This document shows, piece by piece, positions 1 through 10,805 of a DNA stretch of 64,000 nucleotides. The position numbers were made by a program, and so were the translations under genes. How positions within the stretch are numbered: position 1 is the first letter of the stretch; every line of letters begins with the position of its first letter. The notes under the pieces were generated by a model. The model was not told where the DNA came from. It was given only the letters and a program-made list of their open reading frames with translations, and did no database searches. Source of the stretch: Paraphysomonas bandaiensis (taxonomy: Eukaryota > Chrysophyceae); contig CBFFRP010000406.1 in assembly GCA_965644295.1 (NCBI GenBank), positions 124,001-188,000 of the forward strand. The letters run 5' to 3'.

Positions 1-649
1 AAATAAAACGGTTTGCAACTTACAAATAATGGGAAGTAATGTAGCAAAATACACTGAAAAAGATATTTTCTATAATAGCTTAATCTGCTGGTCAACCCTA
101 TATATATCTTATAGCTTAAGTTGATGTGACCAAACCTGATGAAAATGGTTAAAACGTGGTAAATTTTTGAAATGTCGATTTAAGTTGAGTTGTTGATGAG
201 TTTTGTAAAATGAGTAATGTAGTAGGTGTATAGAGAACATGTTTTTAGAGACATAAAATAATAAATTTTACATTAGTTACAGATCAAAACCGTGAGAATT
301 TTATACTTAATTTTATATAATATATTTAACTTATTAGTATTAAACTATTTGATACTTAATTCGCACACATTTTCTTAGGTTGATAAAATGTCAGTTATCT
401 CACAAAAATATTCATTGGCCATTCCTGTTAACATCTTGTGCGTGTCTGTTGCAAACTCTTGAAGCATTTAAACCAAAAGTCTTGTGCCAACAATTGAAAA
501 TGAATTTCCTAATATTATTACAAGTACCTGCATATAAAATCATATGATACATTGAAATTCACATTATTTATGTCTTATATTTTCGGATGACTTACCTCTG
601 AGCACCGATGACAGTATTTTGATTAAAATCATCATTAAACTAACAAAGC

Positions 650-960
650 TGGCACCCTCAACAAAGTCGACTCGTACCTTTTCGTGGTGTTGTGGAAGAT
701 AAGTACCGAGATACTTCTCCGGGAAACTAACGTAAGCAGATATAGTCAGCAGAAAATATTCCGGGCTGTGCACCTTCTTAAGAACCCTAAAATTTTGAAG
801 TCAGCAGATGTCAGGTATATATCAACATTCTACTTTTGCTCACTGCGTTTGCTTTGGGTGATAGAGAGGAGGTGGTTGCACCTTGGTGCTTGCGGAGACA
901 CACAAGCAGCTTTCGCAACGCTAAATATAGTAGGATATCAGAGTTAAGCAGTGACTCTTA
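650..960 (+). repeat. dispersed foldback-type repeat, truncated copy
   Basis: This segment is a diverged copy of the element seen whole at 58585-59468. Shared blocks are the sequence around TTTTCGTGGTGTT, the CTCCGGGAAAC block, the GTCAGCAGAAAATATT block and the end piece with TTGCACCTTGGTGCTTGCGG followed by CACAAGCAGC. Only one terminus is recognisable. Related copies lie at 10190-10300, 28640-29060 and 39880-40860. Confidence 0.65.
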
Positions 961-1335
961 AACTCCTACTGCTAATAATTAACATTCACAACTATCAAAG
1001 CTGGGGGGAATTATATTCTTAATAGAAATGATTATATATAAATTATATAGTAAATAATATTGTCAGTTGACATATATCTGCCTTCCATAAAAATAACAGT
1101 AAAACCAATTAACCGAATTTTATGATCACATCGACTACTCGTTTCTGATTAAAATATATATGCTTTATGCTCTATGATACTTTCCATGATACTGTATTCT
1201 TATGAATGAACACTGTGATTATGTTCTCAACACATGAACATGAGTGCCCAAAATTTCATATTAACCATGATGAGTTGTTTATGATTTTACATGGATTTTA
1301 ACTCTTATATTGGAAAAAAGTAATGATAAGTTGAT

Positions 1336-1476
1336 AAGTATATACCAGGACCTCGTAACCATTAATGGCCCATTAATGGTAGTCCAGGTCCCGGAAACTA
1401 TAATGGCATTAATGAAAAATGTCCCGGCAATTATAATGGTCATTGCCATTAATGGTTACCAGGCCCTGGTATATAC
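1336..1476. repeat. hairpin (foldback) repeat
   Basis: The two ends are reverse complements: GTATATACCAGGACCTCG at the left and the complement of GTATATACCAGGGCCTGG at the right, with the CCATTAATGG palindrome repeated inside. The fold would be a stem of about 60 bp. It looks like a small MITE-like unit. The frame that crosses it is taken as non-coding. Confidence 0.55.
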
Positions 1477-1755
1477 GTCTATACTACGTCTGTATAGGGT
1501 AGCCAGATTATATAATATATATATCATTTTAGTTTATATATTTGTCGTTGAGCATGTGTCTCGTACTCACGTACTCACAATGCCAGAGTTATACAGAAAA
1601 GACTATTCCATTACTAATCAATGCGAACCCACTCTTTCCCTTGTCCTCCTAGCTTGTCCATAGATGTATACATACAGATATACAGTAACTTACTTAACAA
1701 GTATATCGTCTCTTTGGATTAATTATTTCGTTTAGCCTCTAACTACTTTTTAGTC

Positions 1756-4145
1756 TTAGCTCTTCTTAAACTTAGATTTTAACTTTTTTCTAGTTTTTGG
1801 TTCTGTTTTAGATAATCCAAAGGCGAAATCTGCACTCGGTACAGTGTTACCTCCAAAAGAACCTGCAGACTGCTGTGAGCCAAACTGGAAAGTTGAACCC
1901 CCTTGCTTTTGCTGTGCTTCCCCAAAACTAAACGACGGGGCAGAGGTAATCGTCGTATTACCACCGATTCCGGTGATTGACTGTGGATTGGGCACACTCA
2001 CAGCTGCTGTTGATTGCGTCGAACTAGCACTAAATGATGGGCCTGAAGTGCCACCGAAAGATGTGGGGGGCGATGAAACACTACTCGGTAGGGAAAGAGA
2101 GGCAACAGTAGTTGAAGCACCAGCGTCCTGAAAAGCGATTCCACGGGGCTTGTCGTCTGAGGATTTGCGTGCCACAGGAGCAGATGGGCTGGGTGGAGGT
2201 TTCTTAAGGGAAATAAAATTTTGTGCAGGACGAGTAGTAGATGTGGTTGATGACGTAATAGCAGGCGAAGTAGAAGAAGTTGTAGAAGAGGTAGCCTGCG
2301 GGGTTGCTACGGATGTCCCGAAGGTGAGAGGGGCAGCGCTTGTAACTGGAGTAGACTCTGTTTTAGAAGCTGGAGCTGGAGCTGGAGGAGGTGCAAAAGC
2401 GAAAGGCTTGGGAGTGCTATCTCCAACACCAGTAGCACTGGGATGCAAGTTCGCAGGGTCGGCAGGGGGGGTAAACGTGGATACAGGAACACTGGCTGTT
2501 CCTGTAGATGCAGCCATGTTAAAAGAAGGTTGTGTAGTAGTGCTCTCTGACGTCGAATTGTCGTGCGTAATAGCGGCATCTACGAAGTAGGTCAAGATGT
2601 ATTAGATGTCAAAAAAGAGTAGCGATGAGCTTTGCTCACCTTTCAACATCTGTCCAGCTGATTCAAGCGCGCGGCGTCTTTTCTTAGTGAGTTTTTCTAA
2701 AAGAGAAGCTTGTTCTATCTCGTTTGCTTCAGCACTCGACTTCACGGTCTGAGCTCTATGACGAATACAGGGGCGTATAACAGCAGATTCACTTTCAGGT
2801 GCGCGCCTAGCAACCTGCTCTTGTTGCTGCGAGGTGGATACTAGAGCAGCTAAGGCCCTGGTGTGGGGAACAACGTCAACAGTAACTGATGGTGCCATAT
2901 CCTGCGATGGTGGCATCGTGGTGAAGTGTGTCTGTTCATGATCCTGCGGAACGACATCAAGTTATACATGAGATAGCACATTCAACTCACTTTCTCGACC
3001 GCAGCTACCATAGAAGTAGTAGTATTATGTTCCGGGCTTCGGACTGTCCCTTGTCCTTCACGTCTAAAGGATTTCATTACTTCTTCCCCCTCACCCTCGT
3101 CTTCTACTAGAGTGTCCTCACGTGGTCGCTTCAAGGAGGAGTCGTTGGCTGTTCCTCGTACTCCTCCCAACACAGAACGCTCCCAACCAGTCAGCTTCGT
3201 CAGATCCAACAAGCTTGATGCAACACGCTGTACTGCCCCCTGCCAACCTCTCTGTTTTTCATCGGGGATCGCCACTCGTTTAACATCGGTCTTCTCTATT
3301 TTCCCGGACACAGCAGAGAGTTTCCGCTTGTTGTTTACGGTCGCAACGACATCTCCTTTTTCTCCCTCCATATGCAACGCAGGAAATACTGGACTTCGAC
3401 GCTGTTCTGTAACTGTCGACGCCATTGAGAGGGTTTTGTTTATTACTCTCGCGCCAACATTCTTATCTCCCCTAGCCCCTTCCCCCGCATGCAGCACAGT
3501 AGATTCCTCACTCCGTCGCGGTCGCGCATCTGATGAAGTCATTGGATGCACCTCACGCTTCATTTTTCTATTACACGCAGTATATCGAGAACCTGACCCA
3601 GGGTCCTGTGATACATACCCTCTCCTGTAGGGCATCATCTTCCGAGAGCTGTCACCTACTCCGACATGCTTGACAGATATATCCACCGGTTTGTGTTCTT
3701 GCCACTGCGATGCCTTTGTTGCACTATAATTGTCACTGGTCTCTTTACCTGAATGCACTGGACTCACTTCCTTCACAGAAGAGATCGTGCGTATATCGGG
3801 TTTCGAGGACACCACTAGTCTGTGTGAGTGTACGCAGCACCGCTCAATAGCCAGCAGATAGACGAGAGCTATCACCTGACAGCGAGCCATGGGAGAGAAT
3901 ACGGCCGCTATGAGGAGGACCACTATAAGTGCCCATCCCCTCCTGATGAGGGTCTGTATCTCCCCCATAGGGACGTATGTGTACGCTATGGCGGCATATA
4001 TAACACACGAGACAGTCGCTATGAGCATATCTCCAACAGACACATACAACACACCCACAGACACACTCACTGGGATAACCACACCCAGCAACACTACCAT
4101 GAAACATCCCTCAAGGGACATAGACTGGGAGAATGAGAGCGGCAT
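1756..4145 (-). CDS. membrane-anchored FG nucleoporin-like protein (POM121-like architecture)
   Basis: Three exons (4145-2991, 2943-2640, 2579-1756) join in phase into a 760-residue protein; the introns are 47 and 60 nt. The N-terminus has three or four hydrophobic segments (about 15-35, 40-58, 71-84, 88-100). A long polar middle carries basic clusters such as KRPRED and NNKRK that resemble nuclear localisation signals. The last 270 residues are rich in Ser, Thr, Ala and Pro with spaced FG dipeptides (LTFG, SFGG, FSFG, FQFG, FAFG), and the protein ends in a basic patch, RKKLKSKFKKS. FG repeats bind transport receptors in the nuclear pore, and terminal basic patches occur in Nup1/Nup153-type nucleoporins. 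TM anchor plus NLS-like clusters plus C-terminal FG region is the plan of vertebrate POM121, but I see no alignable homology, so this may be convergence. An unrelated low-complexity membrane protein is the main alternative. Confidence 0.7.
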
Positions 4146-5036
4146 GCCGCTATGTCATGCTGTGTATCTCTCGTGATGTATGGAAGTTAAGTGATGCTGG
4201 CCTGTATGTACATGTATGTATACGGTATACACACAGCACGCACACTCTGCAGGTCGGCACATACATCTGTACATGGAACAGTCCATCATACCGCAGCCGT
4301 ATACCGCACTCTGTACTATATATACTCTGTATACAGGACTGGTACAGAGTATATGGTAGACGTGTATCTGGTGTACAGCAGTGTACAGCAGTATATTCAC
4401 TGGGGACGTGCGCTGGGTCTCCATCATGCATATCTTCATCCACCTCCAGCAGATATCGAGATGTAGAAGAAGAAAGATGCACGGATGCGGATGGTATCTA
4501 TCGCTATAACTGTTCTCATCAATATTAGTGGCATTAGTGATACACTACAGTGCTTATGATGCTCTTTCCAACCTACACTCCTAATTTAATCTCTGGTTCA
4601 TTCAATCGTTGATTCAATCCACACGCTGATGAGGTGCCGCTTGAACGCATTAGAACTATTAAGCATCCGCAGATAATGGATTGCTTGTTAAGGGATATAT
4701 GAGCATTTGTATATTATAATTTTATTCACGGAAGGAAGATCCGGAATAATAAACTCTACTGTATGTCCAACTACACTAATCAATGTCAATGTGCTCCTTT
4801 CATCTGAATTCATGTTAATCGAAATAGGTTTTTGTGTGCTCAATAATATGTATTGTTATAAACTAAATATATAATTTCGATATGTAGTTTACAAGTTGCG
4901 GTTACAGATACAGACTTAATCATATTCAAAACGTCGGCTGACAACGATGCACCCTTGTTAGTCGGAAATCAATAGAATCGCCTATTCACTGATAGAAACA
5001 GCTAACAATCCTAGAGTATGAACTATTCGCGATGAC
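4146..5036. other. spacer with GTATAC-rich putative promoter
   Basis: No gene is supported. About 60-240 bases upstream of the nucleoporin-like start the DNA is packed with GTATAC, TGTAC and GTACA words (4205-4400), the same vocabulary seen upstream of several other genes here. The remainder (4550-5036) is AT-rich spacer and probably holds the 3' end of the F-box gene. Confidence 0.4.
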
Positions 5037-6720
5037 CTATACACTACGTTCAGTTAACGACTTTTGCAGCCAGTTAATTCCAGCAGAGAACCCAAACTTG
5101 ATGTCATCTTGAGAAAGTCCTTCGGCGGAAAAATTCGTGCGCCTCTGACTGAACGGTTGTATGTACACAAGCCTATTATGGTCTACAGGGAGCGCCTCTC
5201 TGAGGGTCTGCATTGCCACATCACATATCTTCTGTGAGTGATCTGCTGAAACGTCTGTTTTCACAGAATAAATACATACTCTACCACAACACGATATTCT
5301 ACCTCTCTCTAAATTAAGGAACAATAGAACAGGGGCGGTGCAGGTGTACTCCAATTGAAAGTCTACTGCGTCTACGCAGCAGCCCATTGTAGGTCGTGGG
5401 TACACTGCTTCCACCATAGCGCGTATCTCCCTACCCACATGTGCAGCTGTACCGTCCGCTACCAATACTAAACCCTCGACCTGAGAAAGTCTATATTAAC
5501 GAGAAAAAAGATGGTCAGCCATGATAACCTCATCACGGAACAGCGAACGCACAGAGCTATGATATATATCGGGGGTAGCATAGGGGAGCTCAAGCAGGAC
5601 AAAGAATAGCCGCTCATCACCATGCCGACTTAGTGTAAGGCTGAGTGTCGGGTAATGTTCCACAACATGCGCACAAGATAAAATCGCATCCTTCTGACCA
5701 GCGGTTAAACGTCCACCCACTATCGTCGTACACAAAGTTTTGTTGGACACAACTACATCGTTTCGCGGTATCGGAAGGATTGGGCGATATCCGTAAGGGG
5801 TGAACACTGGAGGAGGGGCACGGGCAGACTCTGGCAAAAGGTAACCGATTATTGAATGCACACGACGGGCCAGACCAGTCTCAATTGTTCCCAGAATAAT
5901 GACCTTGTTACGAATTGGGACAGGACGAGTGGGGGAGAAGAGAGAACCTAAATATATCGGGAAACCATTACCTCCGGTGGAAGGTACCACCCGCTGACCA
6001 TATAAGAGCTTTAGGCGGCACATCATATGAGAACTCCATCGCATACTACATATAATATTATACATATGTACTGAGCGAGAATGAGCTTACGCACCGTGCT
6101 ATTGCACTCAATGTCAGACCGGTATTGTACTGATTTGTATACCAGATATCCCACTCACAGGGACCATCCATACCAATTCCATTCCAAGGCCATGAAAAAG
6201 CTTTACGGTATGCTTCCTTCCACAAGGAGTCTGCCGATGCGGTATGCTTCCATCGCTTGCACACGCTACTAATTGCAGCTAGAGCTCTGAAGTCCACGAT
6301 ATACGAAAATATCATTTCCAAGTCATAGTCACTCAATCCGTACGTTGAAGCCCGACTAAAGGCCCACACCTCTTGAGAGAGCACAAGATGAATGTGGTCT
6401 GAAATATTGTCATCCATTGTCAAGTACCCAACCTCTCTGCACCATATCACGTCGAGACCCTTCAACTCACTACAAGCGTACGCTATATAAGCATCACTGC
6501 AAAGCTTCCGCCACGACACATTGTACGGAAACGAAACTTTGACTCTTGAGTCAAACTCAGGAGCATGAAGGAGCAGAAACTTCGTGTACTGTTCATCTTC
6601 ACACGGCCTGTTTGAGTACTTGGAGACGGCGTAGGTCATCCTGTGCTCTATATGGCACACATCGACGAATGATGCCGTCAAACTGGAGTGCAACAGTGTC
6701 AGCCATGAGTGTTGTGACAA
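5037..6720 (-). CDS. F-box protein with degenerate Arf-like GTPase domain
   Basis: Exons 6720-6095, 6045-5529 and 5480-5037 (introns 49 and 48 nt) give 528 residues. An F-box-like motif lies at about 129-175 (LSDYDLEMIFSYI, CKRWKHTASADSLWKEAY), which would dock to Skp1 of an SCF ubiquitin ligase. From about 250 the protein follows the order of an Arf/Arl GTPase: a strand plus loop at 255-270 (KVIILGTIETGLARR) where the P-loop should be, a LVLVADGT strand at 385 like the VVDS strand of Arf, VLLFLN at 432-437 where NKxD should be, and a C-terminal GINWLQKSL like the EGLDWL helix of Arf. The P-loop Lys-Thr and the Lys and Asp of NKxD are missing, so it probably does not hydrolyse GTP. The F-box is fairly sure; the Arf relation rests on motif order. 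The second intron begins GTTATC, weaker than its neighbours. It is divergently paired with the sulfotransferase gene. Confidence 0.7.
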
Positions 6721-7021
6721 TCAGGCCGACCAGAATACACTCTTGTAATATTTAGTGTAGCTGTCAGTCTATAGCAGTGCTGAGTGCTGTCTGCTGCTGC
6801 ACATACACCTCCCATATTCATAGATATCATCGTCATGTCCACTGAAAACCCTACTTTTTTAATATAGATCGTAAAAATCTTATATTTTTCGTTTCCAGCT
6901 GTCATGGTACAGCAGTATGTACAGTATACGAAGTACTGTATATGGCCATATACTACAGTATACCATATAGCGACAGTCCATCAACGCAGCATACACAAGC
7001 AAGAGATGTGCTCAGCCTGTT
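6721..7021. promoter_or_regulatory. bidirectional promoter region
   Basis: The 301-bp gap separates two head-to-head start codons. At 6905-6970 it holds a dense run of GTATAC, TGTAC and TATGGCCATA palindromes that could serve both genes. No TATA box at a fixed distance is evident. Confidence 0.45.
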
Positions 7022-8387
7022 ATGCCACAGCTGTCCGGTCATAGCGACAGACGCAGCGTCATTCTCTCGTTAATGCCGAAGAAGAAGTCGAGTAGGTCGA
7101 TGTCTTTGGTGACCCCTGTGTTGGTGTTGCTGCTGCTCCTGATATCATCTCTCACTGTGCTCAATGGACGGACCACCTACACACATACATACACAGACAG
7201 AGATACAGACAGACAGAGAGATACACTCCACCAGCATGTATACACAGACAGAGGTGCGGCCTATACAGGGTATGGGAATACATCGTCTCCCTCCCCTGCC
7301 CCCACTCCTGTTGTAAGAGAGGAGCCGCAGCCGCCTACACTCATCCTCCCCTCTTCTGTGCTGCTGAGTAACAGCGGTCTCTATAAGGTTCACTTCATAC
7401 ACATTCCGAAATGTGGAGGGACTTCAATGACGGCGATTCTTCGTCAGACGATGTGTGCTGTGGACCCTGTGAAACACAAGGATTGCTGCACCAATCCCGG
7501 ATTTTGTGATCACTCCGCCAAAAGAAAATGTGCTGCTATTAAGGGCTGTATCAATCACTTTCCGAACAGGTTCGTTTCGTTTATTCTTTTTGTTTGTTGG
7601 ATTTACTCAACTTGGAATGTCGACCAGAGATTTTATATTCCGACGCATGCCAACTGTTACAATACTCCGTGAGCCAGTATCACGGTATGGAGGCGTATAT
7701 ATCTACACTTGTAAATAATACTTGCGATCAGCCTTGTATCTGCGTGGTTTTATCGTGGACATAGTCCCAATAATGATTTTTTTCAAGTGCGTCCAGAGTT
7801 CCGTGAAATTAAATTTGGTCAACGACCCAAGGTATTCGCATGCTCACAGCACACTCTGAACCGAATGTTGGCATGTAGTGATTATATATTCGCAGGTGAA
7901 TTTTGAAGATTATCTTGGCATGCTGGAGTACAATAACATTCAGACACGAATGCTGGGGGCGGACTCCTTTCCATACCGCAATATTACAATCACGGAGGAG
8001 GTGTATTCATGTATCAGTTGTGTGTATCACTGGATTTATATCGTCGCAGATATTTGAGAAGGCGGTGGAGGCGTTGAACCAGATATATTTTGTGGGTTTA
8101 CAAGAGGCATATGAGTTATCTGTAGAGTTAATGCTGCGGGAATTAGGAACCAATATAAAGCTTCCTGTAAAAAAGGAGCGGCAGCAGACATCCCAGCAGA
8201 TGAAAGCGAAGAAAGCGGCTGTGACTGGCAATGAAACCCTTATGAAGATGGCCCGCAGTGTGAATACATACGACTATAGACTATACGATTTAGGTGTGCT
8301 GATTTGATTTTGATGTGGACATCAACTAACCCCATGCAGGCAAATCACGATTTTGTAGAACTATTTCGAAGTACCCCGATCTTGTAG
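7022..8387 (+). CDS. Golgi-type membrane sulfotransferase (Sulfotransfer_2-like)
   Basis: Six exons (7022-7569, 7628-7684, 7732-7831, 7896-8000, 8050-8295, 8340-8387) give a type II membrane protein of about 367 residues. A single TM anchor lies at 29-47, followed by a variable stem with Asp/Arg/Thr repeats and Pro-rich sequence. The 5'-phosphosulfate-binding loop is HIPKCGGTSM at 127-136, and the 3'-phosphate motif is ILREPVSR at 195-202, continued by LVSAWFYRG. Downstream YNNIQTRMLG and FVGLQE are typical of the family. Such enzymes move sulfate from PAPS to glycans or protein in the Golgi; I cannot tell the acceptor. The last intron is uncertain. Using GTGCTG gives an ANHDFVELF ending like the family; using GTGTGC two bases earlier gives a different tail stopping near 8419. 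Confidence 0.85.
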
Positions 8388-8744
8388 TGAAATTACACCA
8401 AACGAAAGTAGTATGTTAACAGAGTTGTCGTTATATTTTCTCCTGGTTGAGAGTACTATTAATACTAGAGGGAGGGGGTGTTAACCGCTGAGAAATATTT
8501 ATGCTAGTGGCCGTATATATGTATTCTGTTTTATCGTGTAAGATATATTAGCGGGATGACTTACATTTGTTCAATGTGAGGCAAAATATACACACAATAT
8601 AACTTCCTCTTCAAATAGGATGCTAGCGGTTACTATTACAATACGGTAGTGGGTAACGGGTAACGAATTATACTATTTAACTCGAAAACTAATTTGTATG
8701 GTAGCAAAATATGTAACACTCCACTTATTTATTATTATTTATTA

Positions 8745-9010
8745 GATACCAGCGCTTCGTAACAATTACTTGGTTTTCAATTAATTTTCTATGAAATTGG
8801 GACAGCAAATAATAATTGCTATTAAAATTGATCCAATTTTCTTCTATCAATTGTCAATTATTGTAATATTTTTAATACCATCATTTTGAGTGCATATATT
8901 AGTTACTGCACACATAATTAAAAGAAGTACAAACTACACGTAGCTAGTTAAAGGTTAAATTTACTATAGGATCACTAACATGTGTTCAATTGTGCTCATT
9001 CTGAAACTGA
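8745..9010. repeat. AT-rich dispersed repeat (hAT-related)
   Basis: It starts like a decayed CAGGGCTG terminus (CCAGCGCTTCGTAACAATTA), continues with AATTGTCAATTA-type sequence, and shares the block GAAATTGGGACAGCAAAT and the tail TGTGTTCAATTGTGCTCATT with the copy at 39595-39870; the first half is also found at 34936-35065. Confidence 0.6.
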
Positions 9011-9299
9011 AAGGCAGATTATATGCAATTCTCAGGCCGCTGGAATGAAAGCTTCTCATTGACGACATCTACGAGAAAGTCAGACAACTGCAGAAGATGG
9101 AATCATTTTGATTGGTCAACCAAATGAGCGATAAGCAATGCTGGAAGTGCTTTGTAGGAAGAGTGTAATGAGTCAACAAAAGGGTTATGGATGGAGCAAC
9201 CTCTCGCAGCAAAGAGAAAGGTTTGGCATCCCACTAAGCGCGTGGTGCAATGGGTAGTTACGTTGGGCGTAAAGCATCACCAAGAACGTGCACTTATAC

Positions 9300-9560
9300 A
9301 GAATATCTGATTATTACATGAGAACGGTTGTGTCTAGTATTCGTAAGTAGTATAGCTATGGTTTAGGGTTAGCTAATGAACTATATGAAAGTCGCTATTT
9401 ACTAATGAATGCAACCGTCTTGGGACTGATTGTGTATTGCTGCAAGCACCTTGGTGCAACCGTTCCTTGTATTGGTGTTAGTCTGGGTGTCTACCTTTGA
9501 GCAGTGTTTCTGGCGTTCCTGTGCCGCACGTTACTTGGGGAGTGGAGTGAGTGGCATGTA
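9300..9560 (+). repeat. second dispersed repeat family, copy 1
   Basis: It matches 40240-40460 in order: GATTATTACATGAG, ACGGTTG, GCAACCGTC, TGCAAGCACC-TGGTGCAACCGT, and GTCTACCTTTG. The paired ACGGTTGC / GCAACCGT blocks are inverted repeats about 90 bp apart. Confidence 0.55.
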
Positions 9561-10189
9561 AGTGAGGGTTGAGGTCAGTTTTACGGAAAGTCGGCTAGTT
9601 CCTGTGCTAGGGGAAGTACGTGCACTGAGTGTCACTGATATTGGAGTGGGAAATTATGGATGATCTTCTTCTTTTGTTTTTGGAGCAACCATCGACACAA
9701 AAGAATACAAGATAGAGTACTAGTTCCAGATCAATATTTATGAATTATATGGAAGTTGATTAAGAGGCGCTATTTTGCTGTGTGGTGTTCAGGATGATGA
9801 TGAAGACTTGGACATGGAGTCTTTGGGTGACTATTTGCTCGATGAATTACAGCTGGTTGGTTATGGTTTCAACAACGTCATTGCATGTATTTCGGGGGAC
9901 AATACAAAAATTGCAATCCCGAATTGTTGGCACGTTTACTAGGTGTTGTGATTGGCTTGCTTGTACCGCTCCTTGGCTGCGCAAATCACGAAAAGGCAAT
10001 GCCGTTTCTTTCTAATGGGTATTCCGACCTGGTAGATAAAAGTGTTGACAGCGCTCATGTGGGTTAGGTTCAACTCTTAAGTCTAATTCCAAGTAAAATA
10101 GAGCATGATAAGCTCTGGTGCAATTACAGGACGACATGAATTTCTTCCAACGTGTATCAATGGAATTACATTAGGAATTACTGAAGTCA

Positions 10190-10300
10190 GGCATCCGGGC
10201 TGCTCACGTTAAGAACTAAAAAATCCTGAAGTCAGCAGATGTCAGGTATATCAATATTCTGCTTGCTCATTGCGTTTGCTTTGAGTGATTTTGCGAAATT
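10190..10300 (+). repeat. fragment of the foldback-type repeat
   Basis: AAATCCTGAAGTCAGCAGATGTCAGGTATAT and the following TTGCTCATTGCGTTTGCTTTGAGTGAT match the interior of the copy at 650-960. Neither end is present. Confidence 0.5.
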
Positions 10301-10805
10301 GGTTGCTGTAATACTGTTCATTACTGATGTATTCTTCACATAACAGTCGTAATTTAAATACCAGTGAACTATAGCTTTGAAATCTCTCAAACAGCAAAAC
10401 TCAAGTTCTATGAAAGTTATGATTCCTATTATTGTCCAATAAACATCGCAAACGTAAGCAGTAATATGAGGTTGCGTGTAAGATAATTAAGGTTACTAAA
10501 ATGATTCTGGCATACTCAATTAATTACATTATGTAATTGTGACTGTAACCAACTCCTATGTTTTCGTGATTGTTTCGCCCACATCTCGTTATTTTCATCA
10601 CAATGTGAATAAATATAACAAACATAAACAGACGCCACTATTAACAAAACGCATGAATGACCGGTGGACCCAAAACGCTTATATCAGGGAGTAATGAATT
10701 ATTTCTAATGTCATGTATCATATAACGTAAAACGCGCAATATACAAGGCGTACTCTCTTTTCAGAATATGACTTTCTAAACACATGTTTTTCAAGGTACA
10801 TTTCA

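Larger units (their letters stand above)
1..1755. other. gene-free AT-rich stretch
   Basis: I see no supportable gene. The stretch holds one diverged copy of a dispersed repeat (650-960) and a hairpin repeat (1336-1476). Reading frames here are short, lack splice partners and show no family motif. Confidence 0.6.
8388..10805. other. gene-free repeat-bearing spacer
   Basis: No gene is supported. It holds an AT-rich hAT-related fragment (8745-9010), a copy of a second dispersed repeat (9300-9560) and a short fragment of the foldback element (10190-10300). The rest is AT-rich without recognisable content. Confidence 0.6.

Noticed and set aside
1310-1663. A 117-residue plus-strand frame
   Set aside because: It runs through the hairpin repeat and has neither a recognisable motif nor an ATG start.
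1844-2590. Plus-strand frames opposite the FG nucleoporin exon, and 3112-3630 opposite exon 1
   Set aside because: They mirror the biased codons of the real gene on the other strand; the minus-strand exons splice in phase and carry FG and TM features.
9236-9300. tRNA-like box A (GTGGTGCAATGGGTAGTTACG) that could mark a tRNA or SINE
   Set aside because: No box B (GGTTCGANTCC-like) follows at the right distance and no cloverleaf can be drawn, so I do not call it.
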